Assembly: GCA_045113695.1 (NCBI GenBank)
Contig: JBGUJG010000102.1
Span: 86,168 to 150,167 of the forward strand
Length of the DNA stretch: 64,000 nucleotides
Direction of reading: 5' to 3'
Origin: UBA4246 sp045113695
GTDB taxonomy: Bacteria > Bacillota > Clostridia > Christensenellales > Aristaeellaceae
This document shows positions 36,401 through 46,040 of this stretch, one piece after another (position 1 is the first letter of the stretch; every line of letters starts with the position of its first letter). The translations under genes and the position numbers were made by a program. The notes beneath the pieces were generated by a model. It saw nothing but the letters and a program-made list of their open reading frames with translations, did no database searches and was not told where the DNA came from.

Positions 36401-37441
36401 ATGCATATAAAAACCGTATTCTGTCTCGCCACGGCCCTGCTTTTCGCCCTTTCGCCCCTGCTCGCCGCCGCTCAGACGGAGCTGGACCTGAGCCGTTATT
36501 CCCTGGTGCACCTGGGCGACCGGAAGCTGGTCTACCAGGGCCCCGGCAAGGACTATTTCCGGGACGGCAGTGCCGGCGTCGGCGCGACGAACGACGTGCG
36601 CGTCTACGGCTCCGTCGGCGAATGGCTGATGATCGGCTACGTCTACAGCACCGACAATTTCCGTGTCGGCTGGGTGGAGCGGCCGAAAACCGGCATGGAG
36701 ATCCTGTCCGACCGGGAGGTCGGCGAACTTTCCTTCGAGTACGTCGTCCGGGCAGTTACGGACGACTGTGCGATGACCTACGACCCGGTGTTTGTCAGCG
36801 TCCGCTCCCTCGATCTGGAGAAGGGGGACAAGGTCACCCTGCTGAGCCTCCTGCCCAAAAAATGGGCCTATGTCGAAGCGGACGTCAAGGGCAGACCCAC
36901 CCGCGGTTTCCTGTACGCCGACCTGCTCGGCGGCGCGCCCGTCGCCGCGGACGCCACGCCCCTCTCCCCTTCCGGCAGCAGCCCGAAAACGGTCATGAAG
37001 GACATGGCCTCCAAGACCATCGGCGGCAATTACGCCGTTTTTTCCGGCCCCGGCGAAGGATATGCCCAGGCCCAGAACCGCCCGCACATCAGCTACCAGA
37101 CCAAAGCCGTCGTACACGGCACGGAGAGCGGATGGGCGCTGGTTTCTTTCTCCCTGGACGGCATCCGGCATTACGGCTATCTCCCGATGAGCCTGCTGCC
37201 GAACACGAAAAACGTAAAAGATATGACCATCGACCGTTCCACCTGCGCTGCCTCGTCGGACACCCTCCTGCGGGACGCCCCCTCCCGGACCGCCGCTTTG
37301 ACCGCCCGGGTGCCGCAGGGTGCGGACCTTGTATTCCTCTGCTGGAGCGGCAGGCAGAAAGACTGGGCCTTCGTCGAATACGTTTCCGGCGCGGAAAAAG
37401 CCCGCGGCTTTGTCCCGGCAGACGCCCTGAACTTCCGGTAA
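36401..37441 (+). CDS. Secreted protein with SH3-like domains
   Basis: A 346-residue exported protein with a signal peptide (MHIKTVFCLATALLFALSPLLAAAQ). Three SH3-like stretches are seen: near residues 30-90 (LVYQGPGKDYFRDG), 195-265 (NYAVFSGPGEGYAQAQ) and 280-345 (DTLLRDAPSRTAALTARV). Such domains usually bind peptidoglycan. There is no catalytic domain. Regulation and partners are unknown; the gene stands alone between enolase and the C11 protease gene. A GGGAGGAACCGAC site precedes the ATG. Confidence 0.7.
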   Translation: MHIKTVFCLATALLFALSPLLAAAQTELDLSRYSLVHLGDRKLVYQGPGKDYFRDGSAGVGATNDVRVYGSVGEWLMIGYVYSTDNFRVGWVERPKTGMEILSDREVGELSFEYVVRAVTDDCAMTYDPVFVSVRSLDLEKGDKVTLLSLLPKKWAYVEADVKGRPTRGFLYADLLGGAPVAADATPLSPSGSSPKTVMKDMASKTIGGNYAVFSGPGEGYAQAQNRPHISYQTKAVVHGTESGWALVSFSLDGIRHYGYLPMSLLPNTKNVKDMTIDRSTCAASSDTLLRDAPSRTAALTARVPQGADLVFLCWSGRQKDWAFVEYVSGAEKARGFVPADALNFR

Positions 37442-37582
37442 CAAGGCCTTCATCCGGACCAAAGCAACTGTTCCCGCAAAATCCTTTATTGAATTCCCGG
37501 CATTTTTGCAGTATGATTAGAAAGAACAGCAGCACATCCATATTCAGCTGACACCAGATCATTTCGTTTGGAGGTCACAGCC

Positions 37583-40348
37583 ATGCAGAACAATCCTACG
37601 GGACGCAAAAAGAACATCACCGGCCAGGCGAAGGATACGACCACCCACGGTCAGGCGGAGGGCCAGCGGCCGGCCGGCAACCAGGGCGGCTATCAGGGAC
37701 GTGACATGAACGGTCCCTCCGGCCCCCGGCCACAGGGAACCCAGGGAACCGGCGGCGGCGCCCAGCGGCCTCAGAACAGCTCCTCCGGGAACGGCGGCCA
37801 GATGAACCGCAGCGGCGGCGGAAAAATCGGCCTCATCGCCATCGTCCTGCTGCTGCTGCTGGGCGGGGGCGGGGGCTTAAGCGGCCTGTTCGGCGGCGGC
37901 GATTCCACGACCACCCAGACCACCCTGCCCACGGCGGAACCCTATACGCAGACCAGAACGGCTGTCCCGCTGACGACAGAAGCGCCCCGGCGCACTGCGA
38001 CCCCGCGCCGCACTGCGACGCCCCGGCCCACCCAGGCCCCGACCGAATATGTGCCCCCTGTGCAGCAAGAACCTGCCGCCGATGACGGCTGGGCCGGCCT
38101 GCTGAACGCTTTCCTGGGTTACGGCGGGTCCTCTTCTTCCCAGTCCTCCTATTCTTCTTCATCCTCCTCATCCGGCCAGAGCGGCTATACGGACATGAGT
38201 AGCCTGGCTGCCCTCTTCGGCGGCTCCTATGCGGCCGAAACCGAAGCCCCCAGGCGGACCGCCACCCCCAGAAGGACGGCGACGCCCCGGCGGACGGCCA
38301 CGCCCAGAAAGACAGCCACCCCCAGAAGGACGGCCGTTCCGAAAAAGACCGCCGTTCCGCAGACGAGCGCCAAACGCGCCCCTTACACGACCCTCCGGGG
38401 AGGCGGCTGGGATACAGCCACCATCATGATCTACATGTGCGGGGCTGACCTGGAATCCCGGTCCGCCATGGCGACCCGGGACCTGCAGGAAATGATCGCC
38501 GCCGATATCGGCGACCAGGTGAACCTGATCATCCTGACCGGCGGCAGCACCAGCTGGCGCAACAACCTGGTGTCCAGCAAGGTCCACCAGCTCTGGCAGA
38601 TCAGAGGCGGCAAGCTCCGCTGCCTGTCCGAAAACGAAGGCTCTGCCTCCATGACCAACCCGGCTACCCTGAGCGCCTTCATCCGCAAGGCCGCCCAGAA
38701 CTTCCCGGCGGACCGCTACGGCCTGATCCTGTGGGACCACGGCTCCGGCACCGTAGCCGGCTACGGCTATGACGAGCAGAACCCCCGCAGCGGCTCCATG
38801 AGCCTGGCCGGCATCCACCAGGCCCTCTCCGAAGGCGGCGTCCGGTTCGACTTCGTCGGTTTCGACGCCTGCCTGATGGCCACGGTGGAAACCGCCCTGA
38901 TGCTCAACGAGCACGCCGATTACATGATCGCCTCCGAAGAGACCGAGCCCGGCTACGGCTGGTATTACACCGAATGGCTGAACATGCTGAACGGCAACAC
39001 CTCCGTGGACACCGTGACCCTGGGCAAAAAGATCGTCGACGACTTTGTGGCCACCAGCGCCCGCCAGGCCGCCGGCCAGAAGACCACCCTGTCCGTCATC
39101 GACCTGGCTGAGCTTTCCGCCTCCGTGCCGGACAAACTGAGCGCCTTTGCCCAGTCCATCAGCGGCATGATCACGGCGAAGAACTACACGGCCGTATCGA
39201 AGGCCCGGGCCGGCGCCCGCGAGTTCGCCCAGAGCAACAAGCTCGACCAGGTGGACCTGACCGACCTGGCCCTGCGCATGGGCACCCCGGAAGGCCGGAA
39301 CCTGGCCGACGCCCTGGCCGGCGCGGTCCGCTACAACCGCACCAGCTCCAACATGACCAACGCCCACGGCCTGTCGATCTACTTCCCCTACCAGAAGACC
39401 GCCAACGTCGACAAGGCGGTCAGCACCTACAACCAGATCGGCATGGATGAAGACTACATCCGCTGCATCAGCCAGTTCGCCAAGGTCGAAATGAGCGGCC
39501 AGGCCGTAACCGGCGGCCAGACCAACAATCCCTACGCCGCACTGTCCGGCTCGGGCGGGTATTCGTCCGGCGCCTATGGCTCCGGGGACATCCTGAGCTC
39601 CCTGCTGGGCGGCCTGCTGGGCGGCGACTTCGGCCGCTTCCCCGGGATGAGCAGCGACAACGCCTCCTTCCTGCAGGAAAGCTCGCTTTCCCGGGAGGAC
39701 ATCGCGTCCTGCCTGTCCGGAAACATGCTGAACACCGACGCCCTGGTCTTTACCGATACCGACGCCGGCAAAACCCTGATCCTCCCGGCCGAGCAGTGGG
39801 CGCTGGTGACGGACGTGCAGCTCAACATGTTTATCGAAGAAAACGGCTGCTACGTCGATCTGGGCCTGGACAGCCTCTACTCTTCGGATGAAAACCGCAA
39901 CCTGGTGGCCGATACTGATAAAACCTGGGTCGCCATCGACGGAACCCCGGTGCCCTACTACCAGCTGATCGAGCCGAACAACAACAGCGGCTATTACGGC
40001 GGCTACGTGCCCGCCCTGCTGGACGGCGACCGCGTCCAGCTGCTGATCGCCTTCGACCAGGAAGGCCAGGGCTACCTGATCGGCTTCCGCTACGATTACA
40101 AGGCCGGCGAAACGGAGACTGTCGCCAAGACCATCTCCGGCCTGCCCGTCGGCGCCACCATCCAGCTGCTGTGCGACCGCTACCTGTATGACGGCACCTA
40201 CGAAGCCGCCTACAACTGGGGCAAACCGATCACCGTGACCGAAAACACGCTGAAGGTCAGCGATGTATATCTGGACCAGTACACCGTCCGCCGTTCCTAC
40301 CGCCTGACGGACATTTACAACCAGGTCTACTGGACGGAAAGCTATTAA
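37583..40348 (+). CDS. Membrane-anchored clostripain-family (C11) protease with Thr-Pro-Arg repeats
   Basis: A 921-residue protein. Residues 1-80 are a Gly/Gln-rich cytosolic tail, then a membrane segment (IGLIAIVLLLLLG). Outside it are low-complexity linkers with repeats of RRTATP at about 134-152 and 218-265. The C11 peptidase domain begins near 285 (IMIYMCGADLESRSAM); the catalytic His is in WDHGSG near 383 and Cys in FDACLMA near 427. A C-terminal beta-rich domain of about 200 residues follows. Clostripain relatives cut after Arg, so the Arg-rich linker could be a self-processing site (inference). TTGGAGGTCAC precedes the ATG. Confidence 0.8.
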   Translation: MQNNPTGRKKNITGQAKDTTTHGQAEGQRPAGNQGGYQGRDMNGPSGPRPQGTQGTGGGAQRPQNSSSGNGGQMNRSGGGKIGLIAIVLLLLLGGGGGLSGLFGGGDSTTTQTTLPTAEPYTQTRTAVPLTTEAPRRTATPRRTATPRPTQAPTEYVPPVQQEPAADDGWAGLLNAFLGYGGSSSSQSSYSSSSSSSGQSGYTDMSSLAALFGGSYAAETEAPRRTATPRRTATPRRTATPRKTATPRRTAVPKKTAVPQTSAKRAPYTTLRGGGWDTATIMIYMCGADLESRSAMATRDLQEMIAADIGDQVNLIILTGGSTSWRNNLVSSKVHQLWQIRGGKLRCLSENEGSASMTNPATLSAFIRKAAQNFPADRYGLILWDHGSGTVAGYGYDEQNPRSGSMSLAGIHQALSEGGVRFDFVGFDACLMATVETALMLNEHADYMIASEETEPGYGWYYTEWLNMLNGNTSVDTVTLGKKIVDDFVATSARQAAGQKTTLSVIDLAELSASVPDKLSAFAQSISGMITAKNYTAVSKARAGAREFAQSNKLDQVDLTDLALRMGTPEGRNLADALAGAVRYNRTSSNMTNAHGLSIYFPYQKTANVDKAVSTYNQIGMDEDYIRCISQFAKVEMSGQAVTGGQTNNPYAALSGSGGYSSGAYGSGDILSSLLGGLLGGDFGRFPGMSSDNASFLQESSLSREDIASCLSGNMLNTDALVFTDTDAGKTLILPAEQWALVTDVQLNMFIEENGCYVDLGLDSLYSSDENRNLVADTDKTWVAIDGTPVPYYQLIEPNNNSGYYGGYVPALLDGDRVQLLIAFDQEGQGYLIGFRYDYKAGETETVAKTISGLPVGATIQLLCDRYLYDGTYEAAYNWGKPITVTENTLKVSDVYLDQYTVRRSYRLTDIYNQVYWTESY

Positions 40349-40356
40349 CCGTAAAA

Positions 40357-40408
40357 GACCCCCGCTTTTCCCGGCGAAAGCCGCAGAGAAAGCGGGGGTC
40401 CTTTGTTT
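40357..40408 (+). terminator. Terminator after the C11 protease gene
   Basis: GACCCCCGCTTT (40357-40368) pairs with AAAGCGGGGGTC (40389-40400), followed by CTTTGTTT. Confidence 0.85.
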
Positions 40409-40430
40409 GGATGAGAAAGGAGAGCGCTTC

Positions 40431-42080
40431 ATGGCTGCATTTCAGCGTCAGGTGGTCTACCAGATCTATCCCAAGTCCTTCGCGGACAGCAACGGAGACG
40501 GCATCGGCGACCTCAGGGGGGTCCTGTCCAAGCTCGATTACCTCAAAGACCTGGGCGTGGACTATCTGTGGCTCACGCCCTTCTTCCCTTCGCCCCAGCG
40601 GGACAACGGCTATGACGTAAAGGATTACTGCGCGGTCGACCCCGTGTTCGGCACGATGGACGACCTGGAAGCCCTGGTCCGGGAGGCGGACAAGCGCGGC
40701 ATCGGCCTGATGCTGGACATGGTCTTCAACCACACTTCCACCGAACACGAATGGTTTCAAAAAGCCCTGGCCGGAGATCCCGTATATCAGGATTATTACA
40801 TCTTCCGCGAAGGCCCGCCGGACCGGCCGCCCACCAACTGGCAGTCCAAATTCGGCGGCAGCGCCTGGGCGTACGCGCCGGAACTCCAGAAATGGTACCT
40901 GCACATCTTTGACGTCACCCAGGCCGACCTCAACTGGGATAACCCCCGCGTGCGGGAGGAGCTCAAAAACGTCCTGCGCTTCTGGAAGGGCAAAGGCATC
41001 CGCGGGTTCCGCTTTGACGTGATCAACCTGATCTCCAAATATCCCGGATTCGTGGACGACGATACCGGCGACGGGCGGCGGTTTTACACCGACGGGCCGA
41101 AGGTACACGATTATATCCGGGAAATGGTCCGGGACGCCGGGCTCGAAGGCATGATCACCGTGGGCGAGATGAGCTCCACCAGCCTTGCGCACTGCCTGCG
41201 CTATTCCGCGCCGGAAAACCGGGAACTGCAGATGGTGTTCAGCTTCCACCACCTGAAGATCGACTATAAGAACGGCAGCAAATGGCAGCTGATGCCGCCG
41301 GATATCGGGGCGCTCCGGGAAATCTTCCGGACCTGGCAGGAAGGCATGGCGGCGGGCGGGGCCTGGAGCGCCGTGTTCTGGTGCAACCACGACCAGCCCC
41401 GCGTCGTATCCCGTCTGGGCGACGGCGAACATTACTGGAAAGAATCGGCCAAGATGCTGGCCACCTGCATCCACCTGATGCGGGGCACGCCGTACGTCTA
41501 CCAGGGCGAAGAGCTCGGGATGACCAACCCCGGCTTTACGGAGATCAGCCAGTACCGCGACGTGGAAAGCATCAATTACCGCCGCATCCTGCTGGAACAG
41601 GGCCTGGCCGAAGACGAGGTGATGGGCATCCTCGCCGCCCGCTCCCGGGACAACAGCCGCACCCCCATGCAGTGGGACGAAAGCGGAAACGCAGGCTTTA
41701 CCGCGGGCACGCCGTGGATCAGCCCGTCCCTGAAACGCCGGGAAGCGAACGTCCGGGCCGAAGAAGAAGACAGCCGGTCCGTGCTCAGCTATTACAGACG
41801 GCTGATCCGCCTGCGCAAACAGGACGATACGGTCAGCGAAGGCTCTGTCCGCTTCATCCTGCCGGAGGAGCACAGCGTGATCGCCTATGAGCGGACATAC
41901 AAAAACAGCACGCTGACCGTGCTGTGCAATTTCACCGCAGCCCCCCGGGCCGTTCCCTTTGCCGGCGGAACGTTTGTGATCGGCAGCTGGGAAGGGCCGC
42001 CCGAAACCGCGGACGGCCGCGTCACCCTCCGGCCCTATGAAGGCTGCGTGTACAGGACCTCCTCCGTCAGCACGCCGTAA
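40431..42080 (+). CDS. treC: Trehalose-6-phosphate hydrolase-like GH13 enzyme
   Basis: A 549-residue cytosolic alpha-glucosidase of family GH13. Conserved regions: DMVFNHTSTEH, GFRFDVINL (Asp nucleophile near residue 199), TVGEMSS (Glu acid near 246) and WCNHDQPR. The blocks TVGEMSSTSLAHC, SFHHLK and YQGEELGMTNPGFT are close to known TreC/TreA proteins. It would split trehalose 6-phosphate into glucose and glucose 6-phosphate. No trehalose PTS is in the window, so a related oligo-1,6-glucosidase role stays possible. It overlaps the convergent phosphatase-like gene by 46 bases. AAAGGAGAG precedes the ATG. Confidence 0.78.
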   Translation: MAAFQRQVVYQIYPKSFADSNGDGIGDLRGVLSKLDYLKDLGVDYLWLTPFFPSPQRDNGYDVKDYCAVDPVFGTMDDLEALVREADKRGIGLMLDMVFNHTSTEHEWFQKALAGDPVYQDYYIFREGPPDRPPTNWQSKFGGSAWAYAPELQKWYLHIFDVTQADLNWDNPRVREELKNVLRFWKGKGIRGFRFDVINLISKYPGFVDDDTGDGRRFYTDGPKVHDYIREMVRDAGLEGMITVGEMSSTSLAHCLRYSAPENRELQMVFSFHHLKIDYKNGSKWQLMPPDIGALREIFRTWQEGMAAGGAWSAVFWCNHDQPRVVSRLGDGEHYWKESAKMLATCIHLMRGTPYVYQGEELGMTNPGFTEISQYRDVESINYRRILLEQGLAEDEVMGILAARSRDNSRTPMQWDESGNAGFTAGTPWISPSLKRREANVRAEEEDSRSVLSYYRRLIRLRKQDDTVSEGSVRFILPEEHSVIAYERTYKNSTLTVLCNFTAAPRAVPFAGGTFVIGSWEGPPETADGRVTLRPYEGCVYRTSSVSTP

Positions 42081-42871
42081 TGATCGGAAACCGCAGGGAA
42101 GGTTTTGCCGTTAAAGATCACGTGGGAGCGGAGCGTTTTCCCCGCCTGCCCGGCAAAGCAGGCGTCCAGGCGGAAGCCGTCCACCTGCGTTTCCCGCCAG
42201 CCGTCGATCTGGCCGGGCACGGTCACGCCGCCGTCGCGCGTCTGCGCGCGGGCATAGCAGTCCTCCCAGCCGTCCCGGAGGATCAGGTCATACCCCTGGC
42301 CCCGCAGGTGCGCGGGGTTGTTGAAGTCCCCCAGCAGCCAGCACGGCCCCCCGAGGCCGCGGGCAAAGCGGTTCAGCTTTTCCCACTGGCCGATGAAGGG
42401 GTCCCGCTCGTCCCCCCACCAGCCCAGGTGCACGGTGCAGAACCAGCCCGCTTCGGTCCTGACCGCCAGGGCCTTTCTCCGCAGGCGGATATCCGGCGCC
42501 GACAGGTCCGCGGCGCGCGTTTCCAGCACCGGGCTCCGGCTCAGCAGGGCGATCCCTTCCGCCCAGCTGCGGTAGCCGATGTGCGCAAAAATCCAGGTCC
42601 AGTGATAGCCCGGCAGTTTTTCAGACAGCAGCAAAGCCCAGTTGTCCTCGCCGATTTCATCGCCGGCAGGCACATAACCGCTTTCCCGGAGCCTTTCCGG
42701 GGAGGCGGTTTTTGCCTGGATATGCTGGTTGATCTCCTGCAGGGCGATGATGTCCGGCCTGATTTCCTTCATCGCACCGGCGACGTGAAAAAGGCAGGAG
42801 GCGTTGTCCGCCTCTTGCCAGCTGTGGGTATTCAATGTCACCAGGATCCGTTTATCCCTTGACTGCGCCAC
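42035..42871 (-). CDS. Endonuclease/exonuclease/phosphatase-family protein (MapP-like sugar phosphatase)
   Basis: A 278-residue metal-dependent phosphohydrolase. Motifs in order: LNTHSWQ, the metal Glu in IALQEIN, the catalytic His in TVHLGWWGDE, GDFNNP and the final SDHYGV pair. Family members include maltose 6'-phosphate phosphatase of Gram-positive bacteria, whose start (LTLN-HSWQE) it resembles. It is last in a sugar ABC operon, its GTG start overlapping the permease stop by 20 bases with GGAGG upstream. A role in removing phosphate from an internal disaccharide phosphate fits the neighbours but is inference. Confidence 0.7.
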   Translation of the reverse strand: MAQSRDKRILVTLNTHSWQEADNASCLFHVAGAMKEIRPDIIALQEINQHIQAKTASPERLRESGYVPAGDEIGEDNWALLLSEKLPGYHWTWIFAHIGYRSWAEGIALLSRSPVLETRAADLSAPDIRLRRKALAVRTEAGWFCTVHLGWWGDERDPFIGQWEKLNRFARGLGGPCWLLGDFNNPAHLRGQGYDLILRDGWEDCYARAQTRDGGVTVPGQIDGWRETQVDGFRLDACFAGQAGKTLRSHVIFNGKTFPAVSDHYGVLTEEVLYTQPS

Positions 42872-43691
42872 TGGTCAGACCTCCGATGATATGTTTCTGC
42901 AGGATGATGTAGAGCACCACGATCGGCAGGCAGCACAGCACCATGCACGCGAAGGCCAGGTTGTAGTCCACGTTGAACTCGCCCTGGTAGTTCTTCTGGA
43001 ACAGGGTCAGCGTCCACATGGTCTTGTCCCGGTTGAGGATGATCAGGGGGAGCATGTAGTCGTTCCACAGGGCCAGGCCCTCCTTGATCATGACCGTCGC
43101 CAGGATGGGCTTCATCAGCGGGAAGATGATCCGGTAGAAGGTCGTGGCGGTGCTGGCGCCGTCGATGTAGGCGGCCTCTTCCAGGCTCGGGGAAACGGTG
43201 GCCAGGTAACCGACGTAAAGGAACATGCTCTCGCAGGTGGCGTGGGCCAGGTACAAAAGCACCATGCCGGTCGGGTGCAGCATGTTGAGGGCGGCCAGGA
43301 GCTTCATCAGCGGCATCATGCGCACCTGGAACGGCAGGAAAATGCCCAGCAGGAAGAAGGCGTAGAGCGCCGCGAACAGCCTGCTCTTGTGGTACATGCC
43401 GCGGGAGATCGCAAATGCCATCGGGGGCATCACCAGCATTTCCAGCAGCAGGGAAAAGAGCGTGATGTAAATCGTGTTTCCGTAGGAATAGCCCAGCGTC
43501 GGGTTCGCCAGCACTTCCTTATAGTTGCCCAGGTAGAAGCTCCGGGGCAGGGTAAAAAAGCTGGACGCGCTTTCCTGCATGGTTTTGAAGGTCGTCACCA
43601 CGGTGATATACATGGGGAAGAGAATGAGTACAGCGCCCAGCCCCAGAATGATGTATGCCACCATGTCCGTTCTGCGTTTGCCGATATTCAT
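42852..43691 (-). CDS. Sugar ABC transporter permease (MalG-like)
   Basis: A 279-residue membrane protein with six predicted helices. The EAA loop reads EEAAYIDGASTATTFYRIIFPLMKP, typical of MalG-type permeases of the CUT1 class. It pairs with the MalF-like protein encoded just upstream and ends GGLTSGAVKG, as these proteins do. No ATPase is encoded in this operon; a shared MsmK-like ATPase elsewhere is expected. Confidence 0.9.
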   Translation of the reverse strand: MNIGKRRTDMVAYIILGLGAVLILFPMYITVVTTFKTMQESASSFFTLPRSFYLGNYKEVLANPTLGYSYGNTIYITLFSLLLEMLVMPPMAFAISRGMYHKSRLFAALYAFFLLGIFLPFQVRMMPLMKLLAALNMLHPTGMVLLYLAHATCESMFLYVGYLATVSPSLEEAAYIDGASTATTFYRIIFPLMKPILATVMIKEGLALWNDYMLPLIILNRDKTMWTLTLFQKNYQGEFNVDYNLAFACMVLCCLPIVVLYIILQKHIIGGLTSGAVKG

Positions 43692-44594
43692 TCATTCCAC
43701 CTTCTTTGCATTGGTCAGTCTGATCTGGACAACGGAGATCGCCGCGATGAGCAGGCCCACGATGACCGCCTGTGCGATGGAGTAGCTGAAGCGGTTGCGC
43801 TCAAAGGCGTTCTGGTAGATCAGGTAAGCGATGGACGTGGTGTTGTAGGAACCGCTGGTCATGACGTTGATGTAGTCGTATACGCCCAGACCGGTTTTCA
43901 CCGTCAGCACCAGCACGACGGACAGCGTCGGCATCATGTAGGGCACGGTGACGGCCTTGAACCGCTGCCAGGCGTTGGCCCCGTCGATGGCCGCCGCTTC
44001 ATGCAGGTCCTGCGGGATGGTCTGAAGGCCCGCCAGGAACAGAAGCGTCGGCATCGCGAGCCCCTGCCACAGGTGGACGAACAGCACGCCGTAAATCGCC
44101 GTTTCCTTTTTGGAAATCACGTTGGTGGCCAGGGCGCTGATGCCCAGGGTCTGGCCGATGGGCGGAAGCACGTAAAAATACACCTGCTTGAACACCAGGC
44201 CCACCGTGACCATCGACAGGACCGCCGGCAGGAAGTACAGGGTGCGGAAGAACCCGCGGCCTTTGATCTCCCGGTTCAGCAGCATCGCCAGGATGAAGCC
44301 GATCACCACGATGCCGATCACCAGCAGGACCGTATACTGGAGGTTGAACATCATCGCCTGGCCGAAGCGCCGGTCGTTGGTCAGCACCCTGACATAGTTG
44401 TCCAGGCCGACGAAGTTGAACTGGGTGCCGATGCCCGTCCAGTCCGTCAGGGAATAGTAAATGCCCATCAGGATCGGCAGGATCAGGAATACGCAGTAAA
44501 GGACGAAGCCCGGAAACGTCATCACCAGATAGGTGATATACTGCTCCCTGCGCATGGTATGGTTTGATTTTCTGGAAAGCGTTTTTGCCGTCAC
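43692..44594 (-). CDS. Sugar ABC transporter permease (MalF-like)
   Basis: A 300-residue membrane protein of the CUT1 class. It opens with MRREQYITYLVMTFPGFVLY and has the EAA loop HEAAAIDGANAWQRFKAVTVPYM. It adjoins the MalG-like gene with no gap and lies after the binding-protein gene, from which a strong hairpin separates it. Confidence 0.9.
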   Translation of the reverse strand: MTAKTLSRKSNHTMRREQYITYLVMTFPGFVLYCVFLILPILMGIYYSLTDWTGIGTQFNFVGLDNYVRVLTNDRRFGQAMMFNLQYTVLLVIGIVVIGFILAMLLNREIKGRGFFRTLYFLPAVLSMVTVGLVFKQVYFYVLPPIGQTLGISALATNVISKKETAIYGVLFVHLWQGLAMPTLLFLAGLQTIPQDLHEAAAIDGANAWQRFKAVTVPYMMPTLSVVLVLTVKTGLGVYDYINVMTSGSYNTTSIAYLIYQNAFERNRFSYSIAQAVIVGLLIAAISVVQIRLTNAKKVE

Positions 44595-44625
44595 GGAATC
44601 GTCCCCCTTTCCTCATAAACTAAAG

Positions 44626-44659
44626 CCGATGAGGCTGCCGCCTGCGGCAGCCTCATCGG
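44626..44659 (-). terminator. Intra-operon hairpin after the sugar-binding protein gene
   Basis: A perfect 15-bp stem (CCGATGAGGCTGCCG with CGGCAGCCTCATCGG) and a 4-base loop. No U run follows, so it likely stabilises the binding-protein mRNA or attenuates reading into the permease genes. Confidence 0.75.
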
Positions 44660-44673
44660 GCATTTGGCACCGA

Positions 44674-45888
44674 TTACTTGTTGTAATAGTCCTCGATGGT
44701 GTACTGCGCTTCATCGTAGAAGGCTTCCAGGTCCTTGTCCACGATCAGGTTGGTCGCATATTCGCCCAGGGACTTGCGCAGGCCGGAGGGCCAGATGGCG
44801 TTCAGGCTCAGGGCGGTGTGGCCGGCGGCCATGGCGTCGTTGATCTTTTCCAGTTCCTTGACGCTGTATACGACGCCCTTGATGACGTTCGGGCTGCCTT
44901 CGATGTCGGTATACTTCTGGGCCACGTCGGTCTGGGCCAGGTAGGCCAGGAACTTGAGGCACTCTTCGGGGTGCTTGGTCTTGCTGGAGATGACGAAGCT
45001 GGTATCGATGGACACGATGACGTTGCTCTGTTCGCCGGTCGGGTTGGGCAGGGGGATCATCGCGATTTTGAGGTCCGGGTCAAAGTTGAGCAGGGTGCCC
45101 AGGGACCACTGGCCGTTGATGGTCATGGCCGCTTCGCCCTTGAGCAGCATCTGGTAGGACTCGTCATAGCCTGCGCCGGCGGACAGGGGGTTGGTGTACT
45201 TGGCGATGTCCAGGGAGGCCTGGGCATAGGCGGACAGGACCTTGGAATCCCTAGGGTTCAGCTCGCCCGCGGCAATGGCCTTGAACTCGTCGTCATTGTC
45301 GGCCAGCATGGACATCATGCGCTCCATGCGCTGATAGACCATGTCCTTGTCGGGGTTGGCAAAGGGATAGATGCCGGCGGCCATCAGCTTTTCGCAGACG
45401 TCCATCAGCTCTTCCCAGGTGGTGGGCAGCGCCAGGCCCTGCTGCTCGAAGATGTCCGTACGGACATACAGGCCGTAGCAGCTCAGGCTGTAGGGCAGGC
45501 GCCAGTTCCTGCCTTCAAAGGCGGACAGGGCCAGGGTGGTGCCTTCCACGTTGTCCAGGAAGGCCTGCCCGGTCAGGTCCATCAGCTGGCCGGCCTGGAA
45601 CATGAGCTCAAAGGTGTTGCTGGTCACGCAGGAGAATACGTCGGGCAGGTCGTTCTGCTGGGAACGGGCCACCATCGCTTCCACATTGCCGGCGGTGTTC
45701 ATGTTCACGTGGATGCCGGGGTTGGCGGCGTTGAACGCATCGATGACGGCGGTCATGCCGTTGATGGCGTCGGTTTCATTCTTGTGGAACTGGAACTCGA
45801 TTTCCACCACATCGTCGGCCAGGGCCAGAGGAGCCAGGGACAGGACCATCACAGCGGTCAGAAGCAGAGCCAGGATCTTTTTCATCAT
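44674..45888 (-). CDS. Sugar ABC transporter substrate-binding protein
   Basis: A 404-residue exported binding protein of the family 1 (MalE-like) type, with a signal peptide (MMKKILALLLTAVMVLSLAPLALA) and typical blocks such as EIEFQFHKNETDAINGM and GEAAMTINGQWSLG. The ligand cannot be read directly; the neighbouring GH13 and phosphatase-like genes suggest an alpha-glucoside. The ribosome site is GAAGGAGGC. First gene of the operon. Confidence 0.88.
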   Translation of the reverse strand: MMKKILALLLTAVMVLSLAPLALADDVVEIEFQFHKNETDAINGMTAVIDAFNAANPGIHVNMNTAGNVEAMVARSQQNDLPDVFSCVTSNTFELMFQAGQLMDLTGQAFLDNVEGTTLALSAFEGRNWRLPYSLSCYGLYVRTDIFEQQGLALPTTWEELMDVCEKLMAAGIYPFANPDKDMVYQRMERMMSMLADNDDEFKAIAAGELNPRDSKVLSAYAQASLDIAKYTNPLSAGAGYDESYQMLLKGEAAMTINGQWSLGTLLNFDPDLKIAMIPLPNPTGEQSNVIVSIDTSFVISSKTKHPEECLKFLAYLAQTDVAQKYTDIEGSPNVIKGVVYSVKELEKINDAMAAGHTALSLNAIWPSGLRKSLGEYATNLIVDKDLEAFYDEAQYTIEDYYNK

Positions 45889-45960
45889 CGTTTGCCTCCT
45901 TCACGAATCGATATATTGCCCCCCCGCTCAAGCGTCCGCGAGGGGTTTTTCCATATGTCC

Positions 45961-45989
45961 ATCATATCATATGTCCCCGCGGGTGTCAA
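45961..45989 (-). promoter_or_regulatory. Promoter of the sugar ABC operon
   Basis: On the minus strand TTGACA (45984-45989) and TATGAT (45961-45966), 17-bp spacer. Confidence 0.8.
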
Positions 45990-46040
45990 TCAACCCAAGT
46001 GAAAATACGGGAAAAAATTAACCGAATTATACAGGATATT

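Noticed and set aside
38168..40432. 754-codon minus-strand frame opposite the C11 protease
   Set aside because: The plus strand shows catalytic motifs, a membrane segment and a ribosome site; the minus frame is a mirror.
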